Origin: Ananas comosus
Lineage: Eukaryota > Streptophyta > Magnoliopsida > Poales > Bromeliaceae
Length of the DNA stretch: 64,000 bases
Direction: 5' to 3'
NCBI RefSeq assembly: GCF_001540865.1
Contig: NC_033631.1
Coordinates: 6,208,392-6,272,391 of the forward strand
Positions 53,443-64,000 of this stretch are shown here, in pieces. The notes beneath the pieces were generated by a model. The model was not told the origin of the DNA, did not search any database, and saw nothing but the letters and a program-made list of their open reading frames with translations. Made by a program: the position numbers and the translations under genes. Every line of letters starts with the position of its first letter. Position 1 is the first letter of the stretch.

Positions 53443-56400
53443 ACTAGCTAAGTGCCGTGCAATACACGTCGCACAAATACTAAAAAATAAAATTTTTATA
53501 AATAAATATTATAGATTCGATATATATATTTAATCATTACCAAAATAATATCAGAAAAAAGAAATAGAATTACAATATCATCAAAGAAAGAATTACAAAA
53601 TCTATCATGGTATCATTGAAAAAAAAACACAAATTTGTGAAAAATGGCACATCAGCGTCTCCCTTCCGTACAAAATTGCACTGAAAGTAAGAAAATAATA
53701 AGTAAATATTAGTAAATCATCGAATAGATAAAATTAATAAAAAATATAATTTTAATAAGAATTCATATAAGTAAATAAAAATTTTTACCTTATTTTATTT
53801 CTTCTTGAGTTTTTGGAATAGATGGATTAAGCACAATTTTACTCGCAAAACTTTGCTAAATAAATTGATCCTGATAAATAAATTTAAAATACTACAGAAA
53901 AATAAAATATTAAAAAGTACATTTATTCTAATTATCGATATTAACGTGAACTGTTTTAATACAACAATTGAATTGTTTGCAATAACGTCTCTCTACATGC
54001 CAATGTGTGTTACCACAATCTTGTCCTAGAGGATCAATTTAATTCGATTCATACTTCAATCCATCCAAATAATTATTTATTAATAATTTTCATGCCAATG
54101 TATGTTAGCACTATCTTGTCCTAGATGATCCAATCTAATTCGATCATACTTTAATCCATCCAAATAATTAGTTATTAATAATTTGTTCATGTGAAATGAT
54201 AACAGAGAACACTTTACCTCACGTTTAGAAGGATTAACAACCATAGAAAGAAAAAGTGATTGATTTGAACAACCATTTCTACAACATCTAAGAAAACTGA
54301 ATATAGTATAGAAATTAGTAGTAGTATAGAAGTGTGCGAAGGCGACAATGTGTCAGCGGCCGATGACGACTATAGACGATAAGGAAGATGATGACGATGT
54401 GCTGGTACCGACAATGAGAACAATGAAAAATAATATTACTAAAAAATATTTGAGAATATTTGAGAAAAATATAGGTAAAAATAAAAAAGAATATTACTAA
54501 ATAAATATATGTTTATATTTGAAAAACATATAGTAAAAATGAGAAAATAACAAAAAATTGCTAAAACAATATAAAGCACATTAGAAAAAAAAATTCAGAT
54601 GAAATCAAAATATCTCTCTAACTATGGCAAAGGCGATAATGTACCGACGCCAGTGACGTGATGAATATACCGGCGTTGATGACGGAGATAAATAAAAAAG
54701 AATATTATTAAAAAATATTGAGAATATTTAAGAAAAATAATAGTAAAATAAAAAAAATGTAAAGAAAATACTAAAACAGTATAAAGGCATATTAAAAAAA
54801 GAGAAATTTTCAGATAGGATCAAAATACCTCTTCAATTGTGCGAAGGCGGTGAAGGTGGCGAGGCGATAATGTGTCGGCGTTGGTGATGATGATGACGAT
54901 GTACCAGTGTTGACAATGGGGACAATGAGAAAGTATATTACAAAAAATTTAAAAATATTTAAAAAATATATAGATAAAAATAAAATATATATTACTAAAA
55001 ATATATTTATATTTGAGAAAAGTATATATGAAAATAAGAAAAACGAAAAAAAAACTAAAATAGTATAAAGGCATATAAAAAAAAGAAAAAATTTCAAATG
55101 GAATTAAATACCTCTTTAATTATGACGAAGGTGGCGAACGCGACAATATACCGGCACAACAAGATGAGTAGAACGATGACTGTAACAAATGAGAAAAGAT
55201 ATTACTAAAAAAATATTTAAGAAAAATATAGATAAAAATAAAAATGGATACTATTAAAAAATATATACTTTATATATAAGAAACGTATAGCTGAAAATAA
55301 AAATACAAAAAATATGATATGATGTATATATTGTGTAATAAATATTATGATAGATAAGATTGGTTAGTGTAGATATTATATGCGAGGTGTATTAAGATAT
55401 ATTCTATATTTGAAAATGCGGAGAATATTTGGTGAATATTATTTAAACATTGAATATTTTACTAAAAAATTTAAAATTATATTTAATTATCGATTTAGTT
55501 TTGATTGGATAGGTATTAATTTTTTTACAAATATTCTACACTTTTATGACCATTATTAAATATTAATATATTTTGCTAAAAATATTTAAAATATATTTAT
55601 AACGATTTAGTTTTGATTTGGGATATTAAAATATTTTTAGCAATATTTAACGCTTCTATGGCACGCCAAATTTTAATACTCGTCAAAATTAAATTTACTA
55701 TCTTATATAAGGAAAAATCTAATATCATGAATTAAAATTTTAAATTATCCAATTCGCGGGTATTAATTTTGCGGGAATTACAAATTTAAAATTTAATTTG
55801 AATACTGGTAGGTATTACGTTTGAAAAAAAATTATTTGAAAAAATCTTGGATAGGAAATAAATTTAATTTGTTACGTAATTAGCGGAGGTATTACGTGAT
55901 TGCGGGTATTACGTTAAATAAGATATAAATTTAGTTTTATTTGAAAAACGCGTAGATAGGAGATAACGGATATGAATGACATATACTTTTATTTTTATTC
56001 ATTGAATGAAATCCAATGCGAAAACTTAAGATCTATATTTGAGAATGATTATTTAAAATGGATAAATATATTTTATATTTGAGAACCCGAATATTTAGTG
56101 TGTATATTTAAATATTAAATATTTTGCTAAAAAATTTAAAATTATATTTAATTAACGATTTTTTTTATGGGCGTGTATTATTTTTTTTAGAAATATTCTA
56201 CTCTTTTATGATGCAATATATTAAATATTAAATATTTTGGCTAAAAATATTTAAAATTATATTTATTAATGATTTAGTTTTGATTTAGGGGTATTAAAAT
56301 TTTTTTAACAATATTTAACTTTTCTATGGCACATCAAATTTTAATACTCGTCAAATTAAATCTACTATCTTATGTAAAGAAAAAATCTACTATCAATAAA

Positions 56401-56901
56401 TTAAAATACAATTATCAAATTGGCGAGTATTAAATTTGCGGGCATTAAAAATTTAAAATTTAATTTTGAATACTATTGTTGATAGGTATTATTTGATAAG
56501 AAAAAATATTTGAAAAAAATACGTGAATAGAAATAAATTTAATTTTACGTATTACGTGATTAGCGTTTACGTGATTGAACAGTATTACGTTAGATAAGAG
56601 ATAAATTTAGTTTTACGTATAAATGATTGGTGGGTAGAAAAAGAATATTTAAAGAACGCCTGCATACATAGGAGATAACGAATATGGAGAGTATTTTTGT
56701 CAACAAAATGACAGATATTTTTATTTTTATTCATTGGATGAGATCTAATGGTGAAAACTTAAAATCTATATTTGAGAATAAATTATTATTTAAAGATTTA
56801 TTTAAAATCGATAGTTAAAATTACTGGACATGAAATATTGGTAAAAATAATAGATGCATTTTTGGAAAGGAAAAAATTCAAAACTCACGCTTTTATAAGT
56901 A

Positions 56902-56915
<14 letters not shown>
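53443..56915 (-). mobile_element. Mirror copy of the Helitron-like element (right arm)
   Basis: It starts AACTAGCTAAGTGCCGTGCA, the complement of the hairpin end at 51961-51995, and ends with GCTTTTATAAGTAGTATATA. It lacks one of the three 97-bp repeats and has scattered indels. Confidence 0.85.
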
Positions 56916-56939
<24 letters not shown>

Positions 56940-56943
<4 letters not shown>

Positions 56944-59900
56944 GCTGTGGCTACTATACTATTATGAGATTATGAGTATTGGAGCCTCGTACTCCTAAGT
57001 TGTTTTCGATGATGGAGTTTCCAAATCGACGATTCACTTCGTTAAATATGATCTAGAGTATTTGAAACTTCTAGAAAATAAATTTCGTAAATTTTCGAAA
57101 TCATATAAAGTCCATCAAGCGGGCATAAAATAAACGTCAATCGAACGACATCCTAAAAAGATGATCAAATCCTTCAATTCAAGATCAGAGTTATTGATCT
57201 TATCTATGTAGGCGAAGATAAAAATTTCTATCAAAATTCAAAAAATTCGATTTTTTACACGGTAAAATAGCAAGTATCCCATACGGCCTAAAAATTGTCA
57301 AATTTGTGACCTCTTGATCGTAAGGTAAATGATGTCGAAAAATTATAAAATTTAATTTCTAGAAGTTTTAAATGCTGTAAATACATTTAACGGTATGGAT
57401 CATCGATTCAGAAGCTCTATCATCAAAAACGATTTATGAGTAGCGAGAGCGATCGGTAACATACCGAATTTTAAATATAAAAGAGAAAAATAAATAAAAT
57501 AGTATGAGATACTATTTTATTGGATTTAGAGAAGTGAAATATCGGTTGGAACGACCTGTGCTGAAATCGGAGCGAAAACAGAAGATTTAGAATTTTCTGT
57601 TGGAAAGGGACTGATAAATTAGCAGAAAATGTACAGTCTCAGAAAATTATGAAAATTAGCGGGGATGTCAGAAATATTTTTATGAGCTAGATTTAAAGTT
57701 TCATATTTTTCTGACACCCGTAGAGTGAGAATAAATCCGAAAGCTATTCTGATAAAGATTGCAGTCGGCATAGTTTTCGGTAACCAAACGGAGTCGAAAC
57801 TGAAACTTAGATATATTCTTGTTCGGTACGTTAAATTGAGCCTGTCTGTCAAATTTGAGGCGAAAACGGACATCCGGAAGGGTCCAACCAAATTTATCAG
57901 ATTTGAGCTACCCGTAGGTGAATAGTGTGTAGTTTAGGGGCAAAATGGTAAAATGGGATTAAATCCCTTTTGCTTCTTCTTCCTCCCAGCCGTAGCAGCC
58001 CAAACCGCGCACACACACACACACACACACGCATGAAGGGAAGAGAGAAGCCTCTCTTCTCTCTCTAAATCTCTCCAAAGAGATGGATTTGGTGGAGATT
58101 GAAGCTTGGAGGTGGATCGCTTCGTCTTCTTCATCTTCTCCATGGTTTTGAGCTCATTTTGAGGTGAGCTTCTTGAGCCCTCTAATGGTAGATCTTTAAT
58201 GCTTGGTTTAAATACCTTATAAATGGATTTAGAGGAGTACTAGCATGCTATCTTAGATATTAAGCTTGAATCATGAATCAATTTAGTGATTTTCTTGCAT
58301 AGTTGTAACCTAGGGCTCCAAAATGCAAACTTTCAAAATATGAGGGTTTGATCTCATTTGACCCTTCGTAAACCTAATTGCTAGGGAACGAAACGCGTTG
58401 GCGAAGACGGTTCGGCAATCCGACGAGCGTTACAAAGTTTATTAAAGAAATAGACTTTAGGCTTCGGGTCCGCCGGAAGGCCGAGGCGACGTCGTAAAAT
58501 CATGGAAATGGATTTGAGGCATCGTGGCACATAACCGAAGACCTATAATTTTCGGGGACTGCGAAGCGGAGCACGGTTGAGGGCAGTTGCAGTATCGGGC
58601 CGTGCCGGATACGGGTCCGCGGGAGGCCGATTGCAAGTGTCGACAAGCAATCGGAACGCGAATTAAGGTGGGTTGTGTTTACCAAAGTGACTAGGTCGCC
58701 TTTATGTCTAAGGAACTAAGAATCCATGTTGATGCATATAATATATAATGAAGCATGTAAATGATGTAATGTAGCTAAATAATGCATGTGATAGTATGAT
58801 TAAATGCTAAATAGAATGCATTATATAGCAAGTTATATAATGCTAAATAATGTAATGTAGAAATGCTAGAATGCATAATGAGCAAGTTATATGATGCATG
58901 TTTATAGAATGATGTAAATGCTAAGTAGATGCATATAAATGATAATAAGATTATAAACGCGCTGATTAGCATTGTGAGATCATAGATGCATGCTTAGCAT
59001 TGTGAGATTATATATGCATATGAACTTGGTTGATAACTCTAGCTTGATTAGAGAGATACATTGGAAAATGAGAATTGATAACTCTAGAATAAGTAGAATG
59101 CTTAATTGACAATTATATGTGAATTAGATCGAGTGGCATCTAACTTAGTGTTAAGGAACATAGGTCAGGAGTGATCTAAAATCAAATAGATCGAGTGGCA
59201 TCCAACCTAGTTTAATAAATAATGAGGTCGTGAAATGAAAAGTACTTAACTAGAGTCAAGTGAACCTAGGTTGGAAAGAATAATGATCCTAATATATAAA
59301 CCTAGGTTAAGAAGGTGAAAGCAATAAACCTAATGGTGAACTTAGGTTGAGTAAAAGCTAGACCTAGAGAGGTCCGTTCCATAGGGGTTAAAGACCAACC
59401 CTATGTGATGTGAAATGGAATTCCGGAATCCCAAGGCTAAAAGGACTACACCAAAGTGGTGTTGGGGTGTGTGCGACGATTTCGCCGCCCCAGGCCTAAA
59501 GAACCTCTTCATGGTGTGTGCGACGATTTCGCCGCCGGATGTTACACAGTGGTGATCCTACCGCCTGTTGACTGAACCACTGTCATGGCGTCTTTGCGGC
59601 GACGATTTCGCCCGCGTGTAAGTCATGGACCTAGGCCGTTGTTGGGTGAGGTGCGATTCGTTCGCGCAGACGACTAGGACAGGAGTACGGTGAGCTGTTG
59701 CCGACTGAGGTGCATGTGAGTTCCTTCACCTCGAGCTAGACATTGCGGCGGACTATCCGCGATTGATTGACTTAAGACCGAAATCGAATGGCATAGAGAA
59801 CTAAGGTAAGAGACCTTTGGAAAGATGGCCAGTGGAAAAGTGCAACAAAGTATAAAGAATAAAGAATAAGTAAAGAATAAAGAATAGAGTAAAAATAAAG

Positions 59901-61740
59901 ATCGGCTAACGGAATACAGAATAGCTGATAAAGTAAAAGAAGGTTACAAGTAAAGAATAGCTAAAGAGCTAAAAGTAAACATTAAATGACAAGCGTAAAG
60001 ACATGAGTTAACATATTAAGTAGGCCGTTTAAAGGTACCCTACTTACATGATTAGCAGTATTGCATCTTGTCATTTTCGTGAGGCATGACATGTGATCTT
60101 CAATTGAATATATATCTGTTGTATATTGTTGAACTAACAATGTTGCCAGTGCCTCGTTAGATCCCTGTTGCGGTTGAAAGAAGAACCTGGTTACTCTTGG
60201 GTGGACTAAACCCACTAGACTATGGACAATAGTCTCGACCCCCGTGTTGCTGTTTTGAGAGGTACAGGTACACACATGTGCCAGCGCCGGCGGCGCAAGG
60301 CGAGGGCGTAGTTCTGCAGTTAGCGCCCTACCACCAAGACCAGAGCTAGCAGTTAGTCCCGTCTATATAGGCTTACGGTAAAAGGAAATGAAAAGAATAC
60401 AATGTATCAAATTGTGTAAGTAAATGTTGTAATTAACTTAGATTGCATTTGGATGAGAAAAGAATGGCGAAACTATAATATAAAACTATGAAAGTGACAT
60501 GAATGAACTACTTAGGTGTGTTTATGTTGTATATGATACACTTGCCATATATATTATGATATGATAATCTGTTTCTGGTTTGGAACCTTCGTGAATTGTG
60601 TATTGGTTTGCGATGCCTTGAATGTACAGGGAGACTCTGTCCGTAGCTACCAGGAGCAAACCCGTGTCCATTTCGGCGATAGTCGGGCGGGTCCGGGACC
60701 TGCAGCCAATAGGTCGGGTGCGTCGCGGGCTGTGCAGATCGGTTAGCATCAAGTGAGTATAGTTACGTCGGACCTTATATTAGGCCTGGCTACTATACTA
60801 TTAGTGAGTATGTGGAGCTCTCGTATTCTAAAATTGTTTTTATGATGAAGCTTTCCAAATCGACGATGCACTCCTTAAAATGATCATAGATATTTGAAAC
60901 TTCTAGAAAATAAAATTCTCGTAAAGTTTTGAAATCTAATAAAACCCGCTCCATCAAACGAGCATAAAATAAACAGCAGTCCAAAAATCCTGAACGACTC
61001 GTCCTAAAGAACAGCGCTGTGGTATGATCGAATCACCCCTTCAATTCAAGATCACGAGCAGCTTACTTGATCCCTTTACTCTACGATAGCGAACTAAATT
61101 TCTGTATCAACATCTCTCAAACAATAATTTCGATTCTTTCTACACGTACAAATAGCAAGTAATTCACAACATCACGGCCATTAAAACTTGTCAAACTGTG
61201 ACCTCATTGATCGTTAACGGTAAATGATTCCGAAAAATTACTCAAAATTTGCACTTCTCTACGAAGTCTTTAAATGCTATAAATACCATCTTAACGGTTG
61301 GGATCGTCGATCGGGAAGCTCATATCGAAAACGATTTAATAAGTACGAGGAGCGATCGTACATATAATCAGTATAGTAGTCGGAACCCTTATAGGCCTGT
61401 GGCTACTATACCTATTCATGTAGTATTGGAGCTCTTACTTCTAACGTGTCAAAATTCAACAAATCCGATTCTTTTACACCGTTTAAAATAGCAAGTTATC
61501 CACATACATTAAAACTTGTCCAAAATTTGTGCACCTCTGACTCGTAAGGTACAATGATGTTCGACAAAATTACTCAACAATTGATTTTCTAGCAAATTTT
61601 AAAATGCTTGTAAAAAAAATTAAAAAACATTTTTTTAAACGATATGGATCGTCGATCTCGGAAGCGCTCTATCATCGACGAATCATCGAATAACAGATTT
61701 TAATGAGTCGAAAGCGATCGTATCATACATAGTATACTAG
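56940..61740. mobile_element. Mirror copy of the MITE cluster (right arm)
   Basis: GGCTACTATACTATTATGAG at about 56949 pairs with 48345. The cluster contains the mirrored solo LTR (57456-60736). Two TIR junctions are visible (about 60740-60805 and 61365-61420), whereas the left arm has one. The right arm therefore holds an extra MITE unit. Indel noise is heavy from about 59400 onwards. Confidence 0.8.
57456..60736 (+). mobile_element. Mirror copy of the solo LTR (right arm)
   Basis: GTAACATACCG (first T lost) to GGGCTGTGCA, flanked by GATCG at 57451-57455 and 60737-60741, the complement of CGATC. It is collinear with 44587-47831 but has many 1-3 base indels, for example around 59560-59670. 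Confidence 0.92.
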
Positions 61741-63640
61741 TCGAAGCCTATTATATATAGTATTATATATAATTATATATTATATATAATATTATATATT
61801 ATTATATATATCCAGCCAAATACCAGTAATTCAGCGCATGCAAAACACCGGTAGCCTGCGATTAAGATATGAAAACTATTGCATACTGTAGAGTGAAAAT
61901 GTAGTAAAATTTGACATACCACTAACACACCACTAATCAGTAAAGAACAAGTCTTTATTGCTTACTGTAAAACCAATTTGACATAGCTAGGTATCGAACC
62001 TTTTTTATAAAACTAGCGGATATCTAACTTGGCTCAAGGGGTTAGTTAGAATACGACCCTACTTTCGGTATCTTCTTAATTCATTTTTTACGGAATAAGC
62101 GCAAATCATCTCTAGCTGGTATGGTGAAATATTACTCACTACCAAATGCGTGATGACAAAATCTCAAACTGAATAAGGTAATCATTGGATAAGCATATTC
62201 TGAATTGTCCAAATAAGGCTCAACGTCTTAGTTTAGTCGCAAACCTCCATTGCTTTCAATTCGCTAGCTGCTAACTACTTCTTTGCATTCGTTAATACTA
62301 CACATACTGCCTTATGAAAGGTGGCTTCTCTCTGATTTTCTTCAAACTGCCAATCTGCGTAAAGGAAAGTTAGATGGGAGAGTAATGAATGGAAAGAATT
62401 TGTCCAGACAGAAAACTTATTGCAAAATACAACAAACATGACCTAATTTAACTCAATAATGCAACCTAATTTTTATGGGCGAGTTCCGTGCTTAGGCGGG
62501 CTGATTAATGATTCAATTAACGCTTTCTACCAAATTTATCCCCGCATTCCGCGCTTCTTGACCAAATAAGAACTGTTCCACAGATTTAACCGCTAAATAG
62601 TGCTCATAAAAAGTCAATTCTTCTCACCCACTTGTCCAAATCTATTATTTGAAATTGATCAATTAATAATGGTCAAAATGAGAGGATATTCATCACTTTA
62701 ACAGTACTGAGATTCCAAAGTCTGGGTGCTGGCATTGCAGCCATGGCATTTTCTGAATAAAAAAGGATCAAAAAAGAAACAAAGTTTCATATGTGATTAA
62801 TTCATCAACCTGGACCTTCAATTTTCCTGATTCAAATAACAAGATTACACGAGTCTACGCAATACTCATTTATCCAAAGGCGACGCCGTCAAAAATAGCT
62901 GATGAAAAAACCAGACCATTTACATATAAAACATTGCAACTTTTTACTATATTTATTCGTGTAGAGAATTCTACAATTTGACGATGCAATTTCTTTGCTC
63001 TTTAACAAAATGAAATTAGCAAAAGAACCAGACAATGAAGAGCAGCAGGAACCTACTCCATACTGAATAAATGATGGAAATTTGGAACAGTGATCATAGA
63101 CAATGATTATGATATATGGCCTCTTATTTGGCACGGCTAAAGATGAACTTTTATTCAAAAGATTGTAGGCCTCTGTTCTGCTATGCAAAACAGTTTTTTC
63201 CCTTTTTTTGTTTTATCAGACGAGTTCTATGCAATTAAATGCATTGCCAAAACATTTAAAAACTATACATCTATGTCTTTTTAGTGCTGGTGAAAGAAAG
63301 AACAACTCTTTCCAACTTCTATCTTTTGCTACATGTGACAATCAAAAGAGTAAAATTTCTTCTCATTTCACATTCAAAAATTAGGTCAAATGATTCAATT
63401 TGCCAGCATAATTTCTGCCATAGAAAGAAGTTCACCACCGACTAAAAAATACTTAGACGCAAGAAATTACACCCAATCACTTCGCTGTACGCTATAAGCA
63501 AGAAGGGCGGCATATCCTTAATAGTGTTTTTCCATAGTGAAAGAGGAACTAGTTACTACCTTATCGTACACTATTTATGCGAATAAGTGACAAGGCCTAT
63601 TAAAATTTTGATTTCTACTAACTAACTTAACTCGTATTTA
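61741..63640. other. Outer part of the right palindrome arm
   Basis: Reverse complement of 41890-43670 with frequent indels. It contains the mirror of exon-like block 1 at about 62700-62758 and of block 2 near 62320. No independent gene is seen. Confidence 0.85.
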
Positions 63641-63665
63641 NNNNNNNNNNNNNNNNNNNNNNNNN
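63641..63665. other. 25-N assembly gap
   Basis: Exactly 25 Ns. The left palindrome arm begins at the base that mirrors position 63640, so the palindrome is bounded by this gap. Confidence 0.99.
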
Positions 63666-63900
63666 TAATTAAGTTAAAAAATAAAGAATTAGGAGGAGTT
63701 CAATGAGAATTTGATAAAAAAAAATAAAAAAAGAAAGAGAAAAAACCTGATTTGTGAATGAAAAATGTAACTCTTGACAAAACATCTTACAAAGAAGATC
63801 CATACATTAGAATAAGTAGGCATTATAATAACCATGGAATAAATTAAATCTTGCATATAAAATCCACTCCCAAATACCAACTCAAGCGCCACTATGCTCC
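63666..63900 (-). other. Probable 3' untranslated/flanking region of the PR-1-like gene
   Basis: AT-rich sequence downstream of the stop at 63901-63903. It shows no relation to the palindrome. Confidence 0.5.
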
Positions 63901-64000
63901 TCACGCCGCAGTCCCGGCGCAGCGCTCGTAGGGCGCCTCCCCGAACCAGTTGCCGGGCGGTCGTAATTACAGGTGATGATGACGCCGCCGCCGGTTGCAC
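63901..64000 (-). CDS. 3' end of a PR-1-like (CAP superfamily) gene, partial, with an apparent frameshift
   Basis: The minus strand reads TGGGVIITCNYDR from the window edge. One frame over, it reads PGNWFGEAPYERCAGTAA with stop TGA at 63901-63903. Together these have the shape of the conserved C-terminus of plant pathogenesis-related 1 proteins (a CNYDP.GN..G..PY motif). They are secreted and associated with defence. The frame changes by one base near 63958-63962, where a C appears to be missing from a C-rich run. That is either an assembly error or a true pseudogene. Only about 33 codons are in the window. It is the only likely host gene here. Confidence 0.6.

Larger units (their letters stand above)
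41890..63640. repeat. Giant inverted repeat (palindrome), arms about 10.9 kb, centre about 52741.5
   Basis: Every landmark from 41890 to 52739 reappears in reverse complement from 52744 to 63640. Pairs include TAAATACAGTAAAGTTAG with the last bases before the N gap, the exon-like block at 42744 with 62700-62758, the solo LTR with 57456-60736, and the Helitron end with about 53443. At the centre TATTATA-AAA-TATAATA leaves only a 4-nt loop inside (TA)n. The right arm differs from the left mainly by 1-2 base indels. It ends exactly at the 25-N gap. A fold-back sequencing read is the likeliest cause. Confidence 0.95.

Overview
This window is plant nuclear DNA, most likely from a monocot. It is almost entirely nested transposable elements. 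The only likely host gene is a partial PR-1/CAP-family 3' end at the extreme right edge. The species cannot be proven from sequence; a pineapple-like monocot is a guess. No rRNA, tRNA gene, CRISPR array or bacterial-type operon is visible.

Layout, left to right. 1-517 is the tail of an LTR related to the next element. 1813-14680 is a degenerate Ty3/gypsy chromovirus of Del/Tekay type: a 2.65 kb 5' LTR, PBS, broken gag-protease-RT-RNase H-integrase-chromodomain, PPT, and a 3' LTR that is truncated at 14680. The 3' LTR is itself split by a reverse-oriented LTR unit (10797-13881). 14829-24756 is a gag-only LTR element flanked by the target duplication CTAAC. Its gag is interrupted by a 7.0 kb non-coding LTR-like element (16558-23554, duplication AAGAG) that carries four different minisatellites.

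26.6-37.9 kb is dominated by CACTA (En/Spm) material. Two decayed TNP2-type transposase genes face each other as an inverted repeat centred near 32515. The right copy is split by a Pack-MULE (34778-36359, 9-bp duplication AAAGATTTA) carrying a GC-rich captured fragment. A Tourist MITE, a Harbinger transposase scrap and two SINE copies lie around these. A second CACTA terminus at 37926 is followed by a solo LTR (38335-40927, duplication TCTTA).

From about 41890 to 63640 the sequence is one giant palindrome, with its centre at about 52741 inside a (TA)n tract. The left arm holds captured-exon-like sequence, TIR elements, a solo LTR (44587-47831, duplication CGATC), a Helitron-like element and a CACTA terminus. 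The right arm repeats all of this in reverse order, with many single-base indels, and stops exactly at a 25-N gap (63641-63665). The zero-length spacer, the one-sided noise and the gap suggest a fold-back long read used for gap extension rather than a natural palindrome. The alternative is testable. Beyond the gap lies the 3' end of the PR-1-like gene on the minus strand.

I found no convincing undescribed cellular system. The most unusual biological object is the 7 kb minisatellite-bearing LTR-like insertion. The most consequential observation is the palindrome.
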